A DNA stretch of 64,000 nt, from contig NC_080075.1 in NCBI RefSeq assembly GCF_949987535.1, forward strand, positions 2,852,001 to 2,916,000, written 5' to 3'. The notes beneath the pieces are model-generated. The model was not told where the DNA came from and ran no database searches. It saw only the letters and a program-made list of their open reading frames with translations. This document shows positions 45,521 to 57,600 of the stretch, piece by piece. The stretch comes from Balaenoptera acutorostrata (lineage: Eukaryota; Chordata; Mammalia; Artiodactyla; Balaenopteridae). Each line of letters starts with the position of its first letter. The stretch's first letter is position 1. Position numbers and translations under genes: made by a program.

Positions 45521-45903
45521 CACGTTCAAAGAGGGGCTTCCCTGACGGCACAGTGGTTAAGAATCCACCTGCTGATGCAGGGGACACGGGTTCAATCCCT
45601 GGTCCAGGAAGATCCCACATGCTGCAGAGTAACTAAGCCCGTGCGCCACAACTACTGAGCCTGTGCTCTAGAGCCCGCGAGCCACAACTACCGAGCCCTC
45701 GTGCCACAACTACGGAAGCCCACATGCCTAGAGCCTGTGCTCTGCAACAAGAGAAGCCACCGCAATGAGAAGCCTGCGCACCGCAATGAAGAGTAGCCCC
45801 AGCTTGCCGCAACTGGAGAAAGCCCTTGCACAGCAATGAAGACCCAACGCAGACAAAAAAACAAAAAAACAAAAAAAAACCCCCAAAAAACATGCTCAAA
45901 GAA
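45521..45903 (+). mobile_element. CHR SINE, long-bodied, nested in L1/HAL1
   Basis: The body starts at 45534 (GGGCTTCCCTGACGGCACAG) and the A-rich tail ends near 45890. The flanks CACGTTCAAAGAG and CATGCTCAAAGAA are a target duplication with mismatches. Confidence 0.92.
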
Positions 45904-46315
45904 CTAAAGGAAACCACATTTACAGAACTGAAGGAATGTGCGTGAGAACAATCACGCATCAGACAGAGAATAAGCAAAAAGGAGATAAACATGATAAAAA
46001 AGAATCAAGTGGAGATTCTGTAGTGGAAAAGTATATTAGCCAGAATGAAGAAATTCACAAGAGGGGTCAATAGTAGATTTGAGTTGGGAGAAGATAAAAA
46101 ACCAGTGAACTTCAAGATGGATCAACAAAGATTATGAAACTGAAAAACAGAGAAGAATAAAGGAAAACGAACAGAGAAATGTGGACATCACTAAGTGAAC
46201 CAACATATGCGTAATGGGAGCACCAGGGAGAAGAGAGAAAAGGGACGGAAAAAATATTTAAGAATTAATGGCCAAAAACCTCCCCCGGGTTCAATGAAAA
46301 ACATTCATCTAAAAA

Positions 46316-46480
46316 TACACATCCAGGACTTCCCCGGTGGTCCAGTGGTTGGGACTCTGCACTTCCACTGCAGGGGGCACGGGTTCGATCCCTGGTTGGG
46401 GAACTAAGATCCGGCATGCTGTAAGATCCCTGGTTGGGGAACAGCCAAAAATATAAAATAAAAAAATAAAAACACATCCA
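46316..46480 (+). mobile_element. Short CHR/tRNA-type SINE, nested in L1/HAL1
   Basis: The body starts GGACTTCCCCGGTGGTCCAG at 46326. The segment ATCCCTGGTTGGGGAAC occurs twice within it. The flanks ACACATCCA (46317-46325 and 46472-46480) are a target duplication. Confidence 0.88.
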
Positions 46481-46581
46481 AGAAGCATGACAAACTCAAA
46501 AGTAGGAAAAATGCAAAGGGATCCATACCCAGACACATCACAGTCAAAATGTTGAAAGCCAAAGATAAAAGGAAAAATCCT

Positions 46582-46925
46582 GGGCTTCTCTGGTGGCGCA
46601 GTGGTTAAAAATCCGCCTGCCAATGCAGGAGACACGGGTTCGAGCCCTGGTCTGGGAAGATCCCACATGCCGCGGAGCAACTGGGCCCGTGAGCCACAAC
46701 TACTGAGCCTGTGCTCTAGAGCCTGCGAGCCACAACTACTGAGCCCGTGCACCACAACTACTGAAGCCCATGCACCTAGAGCATGTGCTCTGCAATGAGA
46801 AGCCACCACAGTGAGAAGCCCCGTGCACCGCAAAGAAGAGTAGCCCCTGCTCGCCACAACTAGAGAAAAGCCCGTGCAGAGCAGTGAAGACCCAACGCAG
46901 CCAAAAATAAATAAATAAACAAATT
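46582..46925 (+). mobile_element. CHR SINE, long-bodied, nested in L1/HAL1
   Basis: It starts GGGCTTCTCTGGTGGCGCAG and ends in CAGCCAAAAATAAATAAATA. Confidence 0.92.
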
Positions 46926-47429
46926 AGAAAACAAAACAAAACTAAGGACATCTGAATAAATCTATGGACTTTAGTCCATAATAACGTATCAATACTGATG
47001 GATTTCAACACATATACCACACTAACGTATAGCAGTAACATGGGAAACTGGGTGTGTAGTATATGGAAACTCTCTGTACTATCTTGGTGATTTTTCCATA
47101 AATCTAAAACTTACCTAAAATAAAAGGTTTATTTAAAAAAATTATATAGCAAGGCAGAATAGATATTAACAGAAGGCTTAGCTAGATGATGGTGTTTTTA
47201 TATTTATGAAAACTATCTTTTACCTTAACTGGTATTTTAGTCTCTCCTAAGACTTAATTATTAGCCATATTTTTAAAATGAATATTTTAATTCAAATATG
47301 CTAAGACAAAAACAAAAACTTAGATAAAAAAATGTTTAGGTCTATTATATATACTTATTGAACTAGTCTTATTTCAGTCTTCTCATTAAACTGAACGCTT
47401 GGTTAAGTCTGAACACAGTTAACAAAGAG

Positions 47430-47620
47430 CTTCCAATTGCTCTTAGAATCAAATCCAAAGTCCTTACACGGCCCATTTAAGTCCTGTGTGGTCTGGCTCC
47501 TGCCCCCCTGCTTTGGGGTCATTTCACACTAGCCTCCCCACTCTCTCACTGACCCTAGCCACACCAGCCTTTCTGCCATGAAATCCTGTCCAGCCTCAGG
47601 GCTCCACTCTGCCCCTGGCT
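47430..47620 (+). mobile_element. L2 LINE fragment
   Basis: It contains GCTCTTAGAATCAAATCCAA and CTGTGTGGTCTGGCTCCTGC, matching the L2 3' region. A related piece may resume near 47970. Confidence 0.65.
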
Positions 47621-47639
47621 GGCATCTGAGTTATCCAGG

Positions 47640-48700
47640 GCTAGGAGCAAAGCACCCCAACACCTAGTGGCTTCGTACACCCCTCACTCTGCCCCCTCAT
47701 GACTCAGAGTCAGCTGCCTGGGCTGGTCTCACCTGGCAGCAAGTGGGGAAGGGTGACAAGCAGTCCCAGGTCTGGGGGTTAGTGCTGGCTGCGGGCTGGG
47801 ACACGTTTCTCCGGCAGGCTTTTCCCACGGCTGCCGCAGGGCTCCAAGAGCGAAAAGCAGTGGTTTGATCAAGGCAAACTACCAGGCCAGCCCACACCCA
47901 GCGGTGGGACGCGGACCCCGCCTTTGACGGCAGGAGCAATAAAGACCACGCAGCCCTTTAAAACCCACCGCGAACAGGACGCTCTTCCCGAAAGCTTTCC
48001 CAAACCGCCTTCCCTAACCACTCCTCACCCTCCCCCCTTCCCTCAACTGTTTGATGACTGGTTTTCTTCCCGTCATTACGATCATCCATCATTCGCTGAG
48101 CAGGAACTTACTAACTCACGTCTTTAGCTTTTCTGCCACAGTAGGAAAGACAACCAAGGTCAGCACCGACAGCACAGAGCACATGAGCCAGCAGAGGGCA
48201 CTTCCGTAAAAAACCATCTAAATGGAAATGAGATGTTTTCGTCTCTTCTGTCCAGACAAAAAATGAAAGATCTACTTTCAAGTTCAAGGTAGAAAGTTAC
48301 CTGAGGCTTTTCCAAGTTAATTAGTTAATTTAGAGCTTCAGTCTCCAACAGTAAGATACCAGTAAAAAGTATTAACTTCTTCAAGATCACTCCAAACACA
48401 AACAACCCCTCGACTGAATCTCTGGTCAGTCCCCCCCCCCCCCCCCCCCGCACCCTGGGCAGGAAAGCTTCCACAGGACAGGTTCGGGGGACGGCGTCTC
48501 CATCGCACGAAGTGCAGTGGCCGCCAGCGAGTCAGCCGTGCAGCAGGCCGCCCTGGCGACCCAGCACCTCCCGCAGGCCCAAGACGTGGCCGGACTGTTG
48601 GCATCAGGGCGGAGCCCAGCTGATCTGGGCACAGGAGGCTGTACATAAGGAATAAGTAACACTTTTTGACATAGTTTATAGTGAAACAGAAAGAGATCAA
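47640..48700. other. Unassigned intergenic DNA
   Basis: There is no clear gene. It holds a C19 run at 48431-48449 and a small GC-rich block at 48460-48640 of unknown nature. Confidence 0.4.
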
Positions 48701-48723
48701 ATCACTACAGAGTGCGTTACCGT

Positions 48724-48729
48724 TTTATT
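48724..48729 (-). terminator. Candidate distal polyadenylation signal of C2orf49
   Basis: It reads AATAAA on the minus strand (CAATAAAACGG). It lies at the edge of the repeat-poor block, so it could mark the longest transcript end. Confidence 0.4.
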
Positions 48730-51094
48730 GTTTTTTGTGAATGAGAAACCTACTCAATAATTTTATTCCTTTTATTTAAATAAGGATAAGGCTCCTTAAA
48801 AGACTTTTTACATACAAAAATGTACATTACAAGGTTAAACTTTCTGTACCGAATTACAAAACCTGCACAAGCATTTAATAAAAGAGCACACTTAAGAACG
48901 TTTTGACCATTTTGGAGCCTCAGAATTACTGAGGTCCCACAGTAGTAAACAAAGGAAGCTCTTACATACATATGATTTAATCCACTGGCAGTTTCACTTA
49001 ATGTAAGTTTTTAACAGGTTGTTGCTATTAAATGAGTCTCTAGATCAGTTTTAGAATCACCTCTCAAAACTTAAGTTAACCAAAACACTCTTTCAAACAA
49101 TAACTGCAATCCTGAAGAATTTTAATACTAGCAGAAATATTACAGCCTCACAGCAGTAGTTGAGCCAGCCTTGCAGAGTGCCTGGCAGCCGCCCAGATCA
49201 GTGAGTGGGCCCTGGTAAACCGCCCGCCTCCAGAGCCACTGCGGCAACTCAGCGCCCGGTGCTGCAGGGCCTTGAGACTCGCAGACCCCCGCCGCAGCGT
49301 CTGTGGTCCTCAAGAAGCACGGGGCTCGCCTAGCTCCAGCCCCAGCGACAAGCGGGCTGAGCAATACGACTTGTAAACCTAAGCCTGGAGCTCAGGATCT
49401 ACAGGGTGATGGAGAAGGGGCAGAGCAAGTGCACTGTGGGAGGGGAGAGTAAGAAAAAGGAAAACAGGGAACAAAGAGGGGAGGAAGAAAAGAACGAGAC
49501 CACCTGCTAAGGGCAGGAAGTGGACACATGCCTATTCCCCGGGAGCCGCCTGACTCGACCGACTGCCCTTCGCTGACCCCAGGAAGGAATCCAGGCAACC
49601 AGATCAGCCCACGTTAGGGGGCGAGGGGTAGTCCAGGTGTGCGCCGTTCACATCAAGGCCTTGGGAGCTCTCAAGCTCACAAAGCACCACCTCGGAGCCC
49701 TACCACCGCCCATGGAGCTGTGTCCGCGCACCGCAAGGAGGCCTAGCGCTCGGATGTCAGTGTACGAGACACACAGCACAGGGTTGAGGCTTCCCCACTT
49801 TTCAAACTCAAGATAGCTCAATAATATGCTGCTATATGAGCACTGATTCTGAATGTTCATAATATAAACTTCAATTTGAAGCAACAATGTTACACAGTTC
49901 AGCTGTTATTACCAACCTACTCTGTAAGTTAAATACACAAATTAAAAATTAATTTTATTGAGTAACTAAAAACAAGTTTCCACTGACTTAAAACTGTCAA
50001 ATGGCTAAATCTCTCTTAACTAAGAGAGAAATGCAGATGGAAGCAGAAGAGACAACAGAATGTTGAATATAATTTGTCATTCTACCCTGAAATCTGCACT
50101 TTTAAAATCTCCCTTAACACACAGTTGTGTATAGGATTATGGCTGTCCTTCAACAATATTCCAAATATCAGCCCTGCAGACAACCAAACATTTAACAATT
50201 TAGCATAACATTAACAACTTATGCCACACTCGGTGTCTTTCAGTTTCGTCTTACGGGTATGGATTTATAGTCTGGATAAAGGCAGAAAGGCTAAAAACTG
50301 CAGGGTTAAAGTTTTAGTACAGTACTTACCTGCAAGGCTGAATTAATTTTTTGTAAGGCTATTCAATAGCTGAACGAAAATGCTTGTTTTAACATATCAA
50401 AAAAGCAATGGATTGCTCTAAAAAGTGTCGAAAGGCAAACCCCATTCGAAGATCAGTCGTACAAGGGAAGAGTATAAAGTACCCTTGGCTTTGGTTAGAA
50501 ATACACAGCAGGAAGTGGACACCAGAACTCGTGAACGTGAGGGCTAGCCTAGCTCCCCGCTGACTTCTGCTACACAACTGGAGTGACACCACTTAACACC
50601 AACGAAACCTCGGCGGTGCCTCCGCGGGTGACGGGCCCCTGCCCCCGTGCTGCTCTCTCGCGACCTCCGACTCAGCAAACCCCCTTCTGACGAATGCATG
50701 TCGCGCCGAGTTCCCCTCACTGCTAGGCTTCCTGGATTCTCAGGTTCTAGAATTCTACCCACCCTTCCTATCCTGTAAGCTTTCTGCCATCAGGTACCAC
50801 CTCTAAAGTGATTACTTCCCCTGAAGAGTTTGAAGTCGGCCTCATTTGGAAAAGATTAAGCTCCCAGGAGACAGTGAAACCAGAGCTGAGAGGGAGGTCA
50901 GAGCCACCGTGAGAAGAGGAGCAGGGCTGCCACGTGACAGGAGCGTCCAAGGGGTGGGCCGGTCTACTCACAAGAAATCAATTCACAATAAAAGGGAAGG
51001 AGCAATAGCAAGCGCCCGTTTCCCTTTCGAGTTTATGGAAAGAGGCAACACGAGCACTTAAAGAACAGCAATTTCATCTGTATATTCCGAACAG

Positions 51095-51100
51095 TTTATT
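51095..51100 (-). terminator. Candidate proximal polyadenylation signal of C2orf49
   Basis: It reads AATAAA on the minus strand (CCAATAAACTG), about 510 nt after the stop codon, and would give a short 3' UTR form. Confidence 0.4.
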
Positions 51101-51610
51101 GGCAGCACTACTAATATGCTTTCCATGGGGAACCTTGAGGAGGAGTTTGGCAGAATTCACTAGAATATTGCGATGAACTGTTATTTTCTTTTGCTTGGGA
51201 AAAGAAATGAAAATTGTGAACTTCTAAAATATCCGAGTTTAAAAAACCTCAAATTTCCCCAAAGACCAAAAGAGACTAATGCGAATAATTCCTAAAATTC
51301 ATCAAATGCTTTATACCAGACTTGCAGCTAATTATTTGAGTAGGGCCAATATAAATGACTTATACTAAACCATTTGTTTAAAAAGAAACTCTTTCCTAAT
51401 AGGAGCATGAAAGGCAAGATTTGTTCCCCCCAAAGGAAGGAAAAGGAGGGAAAAAGGAAAGGAAAGGACTTTATTATTTTGAACCTAATTTAAACCTCTT
51501 AAGAAAATTCCACAATAATCAGGATCTCTGTAAATACTGTCAGTAAATGTCAGTGAACTTGTTTGAAAAACTACAGTTACAGTTATATTTACATTTTTGG
51601 AAACTTTCCT

Positions 51611-51667
51611 TCACGGCCATGTAACATGCTGTATCTTCCTCTTTGCTTCTGGGGGCTTCAGGTTATT
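51611..51667 (-). CDS. C2orf49: C2orf49 coding exon 4 and stop codon
   Basis: It encodes residues 217-234, [18 protein letters not shown], then TGA. The acceptor is CATGTCTTTTCAG|AATAAC. The exon was found by matching the conserved C-terminus, because the coding part is too short to appear as an ORF. Confidence 0.94.
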   Translation of the reverse strand, partial: NNLKPPEAKRKIQHVTWP

Positions 51668-54600
51668 CTGAAAAGACATGAGAAGAAGTCAGTTCACACT
51701 TGCAGAAATGTCAGAGAATACCCAAAGGGCACATTTTAAACCACCAAGCCTGACCACTGATGCAGAAACGGTGGGGCACTGCTGCCATCTGGTGGGGAAG
51801 GTGAGGAAAGAAGGCGAGCCCCGGGCTCCGGTTTTGCCAGCTGTGGTTCTCAGATGTTTACCCTGCAGACTCACCCACGGTAAAGTTGACCAACTGACCA
51901 ACATGCCCAGGCCTGGGCCCTATCGCAGAACCAACTCAGTCAGCACCCACGGGAGGTGGCTGGGACGAGGCTCCGACTCGGGCCAGGTTTTCTGGAAGCC
52001 CCTCGAGGTGACCTCAGGCACATTCGGAGTTGAGAACCGCTGACTGCTCCAGACCTGCTTCCTCCCTGCCGAGCGCATCTCCTCCCAACCTCACAATCTA
52101 AAACCTTCATACAAGATTTAAGAGAGAAAAAAATCACACCTCTGAAACAGTAAAAGCTTTCTGAGTAGAAAAATGCTTTCCAAGAGACTGGGGGAAAAAA
52201 AAATCCTCGAAGCTCACTCTTATCCCAATATTCAAGGTCTGGACTGCTCTTCCCGCTCGTTTCCGACACCCCCGCCTCGTCCCCCAGGAGTGACGGAATG
52301 AGGGCAGAGGCAGCGTGGGGCCGTCAGAAGTGCGTCCGCTGAGGCCACACAGACCTGGATTCAAACTGCGGGCCGGCCACTGACTGACTCTGGAACCTGG
52401 ACAAGGTTATTTAAATTATTTAAGCTTCTTTCCCCTCATCTGTGAAATGGGAAAAGCTACTGTACCTCCTTCACAGGGTTGCTGAAAGGAGTCAATGAAG
52501 AACTAACACAAGAACTTTGGGCGGCTCAGATACAGAGCAGCTTTCTTTTTCCAGGGTCTGCTATTTTAGTTTTTTTTTTTTTTTAAATTAATTAATTAAT
52601 TTAATTTTTGGCTGCGTTGGGTCTTCGTTGTTGCGGGCGGGCTTTCTCTAGTTGCGGCGAGCGGGGGCTACTCTTCGTTGCGGTGCGCAGGCTTCTCATT
52701 GCAGTGGCTTCTCTTGTTGTGGAGCACGGGCTCTAGGCGCACGGGCTTCAGTAGTTAATGCTCACGGGCTCTAGCCCACAGGCTCAGTAGTTGTGGAGCA
52801 CAGGCTCTAGGCACGTGGGCTCAGTAGTTGTGGCTCGCAGGCTCAGTAGTTGTGGCGCACTGGCTTAGTTGCTCCACGGCATGTGGGATCTTCCCGGACC
52901 AGGGCTTGAATCCGTGTCGCCTGCATTGGCAGGCGGATTCTTAACCACTGGGCCACCAGGGAAGCCCCGGGTCTGCTATTTCAGAAGGTCTGAACCACTC
53001 AGAGTTTTGCTCCCTTTGACACACAACTTGAAGATGATAATAAAGCCAAAGTATACTTACAGGAATGCTATGGACGGAATGTTTGTGTCCCCTCAAAATT
53101 CTTGTGTTGAAACCTAATCTCCGATGTGATGGTACCTGGAGGTGGGGCCTTTGGGAGGCGCTTATGTCATGAGGGTGGAGCCTCATGAAGGGGAGTAGTG
53201 CCCCCATAAGGGACCCCAGGGAGCTCCCTTGCCCCTTCTGCCATGTGAGGACACAGTGAAAAGCAGCTGACTCTGAACCAGGAAGTGGGCCCTCACCAGA
53301 CACTGAATCTGCCAGCGCCTTGATTTTGGACTTCCAGCCTCCAGAACCACAGGAAATAAATGTTTATTGTTTGAGCCACCCAGTCAATGGTATTTTTTGT
53401 TATACCAGCCTGAATGAACTAAAATAAGGAATAAAAGCTATAAAACTGCTGGATGTTTAAAAGTGAAATCACTTTTCTGAGAAGACTATGGGAAGATCAA
53501 ATATATATAGATATGTAAAATCTCATAATTAAACTCAAAATAAACCATGTTATCTATAGAAATCTGCCGTACGAAATCCAAGCATCCAAATGGTAAGTCT
53601 AGTAGAGCGTAACAGAGGAGACTCCATCCTTCTAAAGATAGGTACGTGTGAGGGGTAGGGGAGGCAAGGGGTAAATCCTAGAGATTCTGGTGTGATTTTA
53701 AGGTAAGTGCAAAACAGACTTAAGGTCAAGCTCTAAAATGCTACTTCATAAATGCGTGACCCTGGACAACTGCGTTAACATTCTAAGCCTTGCTAACAAG
53801 GGACTATTTCTCTCTTTTAGTTCCAAGATAGTTAAAGGATCTAAGTGAGGAAAATCTAGGAAAAGGGCCTAAGAGACACTCTCTTTACACATTTTAAGCA
53901 GAAATAAACTGAGTGCACTTTAAGAAACATTAGCTTATCATCATGGATTCCAGGGCTCAAACACACGAGAAACGAGATGTACAAGTGAGACGGATCACTG
54001 ACAGGCTGGAGAACGATCACATCTCCTGTCCACACTCACCGCGGCCTCGGCCTCGGCCTCCTCCTTGGGAGCGGCTCGCTTTAACTTCACCGGAGTAGTT
54101 CCTACAGGCGACAAAGGCGGCGACTTCACAGGGCCGGAAGGACTTTTCCTATGCATTAAGTCATGGTTCTGTTTAGTGTCATTATTATTGTGTTCCATTC
54201 TATTGTTCGTAGGCAAATTGGAAGACAAAATTAGGGGTGAAACACCTGAAGAGGAATCTGACAATTTTCGAAAGGCATTACTGGTAGCGCCAGCCTGAGG
54301 CCGGGACTTGAGTCGGTCATTGTCTCCGTTCTCGCTCTTCTTCACTTTTATGCTTGTACTTGTTGAACTCCCGTCAAACACGATGAGGGGTCTTTTCCGA
54401 AACCCGTCTGCGGTGCTACTCCTGAAATCGGAGAGATGTGTCATGAAAAATACCCTCTGGACAGCAAACCAGTTCCCTGGGACTCAAAGGTAAAACAATG
54501 ACCGAAAAAGATTTATTGATAAGTAGGACTACTGGAAGTAGGGCTACCAGATATGCAGTTTTCTATGTTTACTTTAAGTGAAATGATAATTTTCCAGTGC

Positions 54601-57600
54601 TTTTAAGTTTAAAATATTTATTGACAAAAATTTACAGTTACCTTTCAGGTATACACAGTTATTTTTAAAGCATCAATCCACCAACTAACCCCAAAACTTA
54701 AAACAGGATTTCCTAGTAACAAAAAAAATTTTTTTTTAATTTTTAAAAATCACCATCCTATTGATAGGGTTATCTTACCCATGTATCAATGATTATTTAG
54801 AAAGGAAATAGACTATAAAACTATACTAGGGCTTCCCTGGTGGCGCAGTGGTTGAGAATCTGCCTGCCAATGCAGGGGACACGGGTTCGAGCCCTGGTCT
54901 GGGAAGATCCCACATGCCACGGAGCAACTGGGCCCGTGAGCCACAATTACTGAGCCTGCGCATCTGGAGCCTGTGCTCCGCAACAAGAGAGGCTGCGATG
55001 GTGAGAGGCCTGCGCACTGCGATGAAGAGTGGTCCCCACTTGCCGCAACTAGAGAAAGCCCTCGCACAGAAACGAAGACTCAACACAGTCATAAATAAAT
55101 AAATAAATAAATAAAAAAGAATGTGAATTTAAAAAAAAAAAAAAAACTATACTAAACTACCATAATGGCAGTCTACAGACAACGGGACAGGACATCCTAC
55201 TCCATTCATTAAAGGTCTTTAAAGCCACGGTATCTTCGAAACTAACTAACATCTGTATAATTTTAAGTTTATAACTTGGCAAGTCTTCACATTTAGCTTC
55301 CGAAAACCTAACTGCCACTCTTAATCATAAAGATTAATAATCAAAGCATTCATTTGTTCATTATTAATTATACCTCAAATGAAACATAGATTTGTTTATT
55401 TAAAATAAACACGTTAAAAGGACTTGAGTCGTCAGGAAGGACACGGGCTTCGCCGCTCAGAGGCCAGCAGCACCAGCGCCATCTCGGGAGCTCGAAAGAA
55501 TCGCAGCAGCTGGGGCTGTGATCTGTACTGACTGAGAGTCTGCACTTTAGCCAGACCCTAGGTGACTGGCCAAACTCACCAGTTCTTAGGCCACCAGTGA
55601 ACACCATTTGGTAGAAGATGAAAAACAAGCTCACCGTCCACCCACCGCCACCTCCGAGGGCAACAGACAGCAGGACTGAGGGCAGGACTCTCCAGCTGGG
55701 GAGAGGTCAGCCTGACTCAGGAGCATGCTGAAGTTTGAGAAGCACTGCACCAGAGAGCCGGGCCTGGCGTGGTGTGCCCTGGGGGACATCACAGCACCTC
55801 TGGAGCTCAGCTCCTCCAGGGAAAGTCACAAGCAATTCAAAAAGGCCTGATGGTCTCTTAGATCCTTCCAGCTTTAATGCTCTGATTTGAGAGCCAAACT
55901 GTGATGTTTACAAACAGTCAAAGATCCTTTCCAAAATGATATAGAGGAATTAAGAGGGATTACCATAGGAAGTAAAACATAACAGTACTGAAAGCTTTGC
56001 TTACGACAATGTGCCTGAATGTGCAGGTCAAGAAGAAAATACTTTCTTAATAAGAGTCACCAAAAATAAATTAAAGGTATACACGGCATAATCCACAGAT
56101 TTACCACAGTTAACACTCATACACGGCCTGTAACCACAGAGTTAAAATGATGCTCACCCTGAACCGAATGTGTTCCTGATCAACAGTGAGACTGTACCCA
56201 TATCTATTCTCCAGAAGACTATACACAGATGAGCACACACGTCACGTTCTTCAGCTGTTCTCAGACTTGGGGAACAACCTCCCTATCAGTCATGAATTCT
56301 TCTTTGTACCTAGAGAGTAAAGCCACTAACTCAGAGCTGGCATTCTCCTCACGCAGCCCTCTCACCCCATCTCCTCCCACTTTCTCTAGTGCACTGCCTG
56401 TGACAGTAAGGCTCTAAAAAGAAATTCAGCAATTAATCAAGAGCACCCACTTGTGATAAACAGACACAAGAAAAGAAATAATTAGCCCATTTAGGGATCT
56501 TAGGATACTTGGTCCTCACTAACCAACTACACTGATTAGTTAAATGTAACTTTCTTTATAAAAGGAAATTCACTTGCTTGTGGTTTTATGAAAAATTTTC
56601 TGGAATTTAAAACTTTAAAATAGTGTACCTGAAGCTACACGACCATCTCTTCATTTCTGTTTTATTCAAAGACCTCAGAGTCTTATCTGACTCCACTTTT
56701 TTCTGACAATTCAACAAATCTTATTGGCTCTGCCTCCAAAACACATCCAGACCCCAACCGCTTCTTACCAAGTCCACTACCTCAGTCAAAGTCACTGCCA
56801 TCTGCTGCTAGGATTACAGCACAACCCCTGAAGTGGTTTCCCCATGCCCCTCCCCCAACCTTAAATCATTTCTCAGTACAGCAGCCAAAATAAACCTCTT
56901 AAAATGTCCATCAGATGGTGTCATCACTCTGCTCAAAATTCTCCGATGGCTTCTCGTCTCAGAGCAAAGCCAAGGTTCTCACAACGACTGACAACCCCCT
57001 GCGCTCAGCCCTGTGCACCTCCTTCCCTGCGCTGCCTGTGACGCCCCCGCCCAGACTGACGGCCTCCCGGTTGTTCCTGGTACATCGTGTGGACACACTC
57101 CTGACCAGGTTCTCAGGTTCGGCCTGGGGCGCTGGCTTGCCCTCTACTTTCTACAGGCCTCTCTGCTGAAATGTCACTTTTCAGTGACGTTGTTCCTGGC
57201 CACTTTACGTAAAATTGTCCTCCCTTTCCCTGTTTCACTTTTCCCTTAGCATTTACCACAATGTAGCATACCTTGTATTTTACTTAACTTTTTTATTGTG
57301 TTTCTCCCAATTAAAATATGAGCAAGGAATTCTGTCAGTTTTATTCATGCTACAGCACAGTACCTGGTGCTCAATAAACAGTAGCTGACTCAATACTGTT
57401 TACCTAAGTTTATCTGGGGAAAAAAGAAAAGCAAAATTGTTTAGTCATATAAGATAAGACGATAACCAGAACGACGCAAAAGTACCTTTTCGTCTCATGT
57501 TTTATCTCATGTTGTTCTCTTTTCTTTTCCATCACTTTCCCCCATCTATTCTTTGGCAAATCTCTCTGCGGCAGTGGTATTGCATGCTGAACATAAAGAT

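Larger units (their letters stand above)
44250..47146 (+). mobile_element. Old L1/HAL1-like element with three nested SINEs
   Basis: Segments between the SINEs resemble the 5' and ORF1 part of old L1 or HAL1 elements, for example TGGGAGCACCAGGGAGAAGA at about 46218 and GGGATCCATACCCAGACACA at about 46519. The last part (46930-47146) resembles an L1 3' UTR ending in an A-rich tail after AATAAAAGG. CHR SINEs at 45534, 46326 and 46582 interrupt it. Frames are broken throughout. Boundaries at the left are uncertain. Confidence 0.6.
48700..51610 (-). other. C2orf49: Probable long 3' UTR of C2orf49
   Basis: This 2.9-kb block follows the stop codon. It is AT-rich, contains no interspersed repeat that I recognise in an otherwise repeat-dense region, and has several AATAAA signals on the minus strand (about 51100-51095 and 48729-48724). 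That fits a conserved 3' UTR with alternative ends. The distal end is inferred. Short ORFs inside are not supported. Confidence 0.55.
51668..54039 (-). other. C2orf49 intron 3
   Basis: This is a 2.4-kb intron holding a MIR, a CHR SINE and an MLT1 LTR. No other exon is seen. Confidence 0.85.
54422..57485 (-). other. C2orf49 intron 2
   Basis: This is a 3.1-kb intron holding a CHR SINE at 54829 and an L2 fragment at 56690. The block 55160-56690 is mostly unassigned; a MER5-like scrap may lie at 55720-55752. Confidence 0.85.

Noticed and set aside
44854..45658. Overlapping ORFs of about 200 codons on both strands
   Set aside because: They lie in the old L1/HAL1-like block and run into a SINE. 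No conserved gene pattern is seen.
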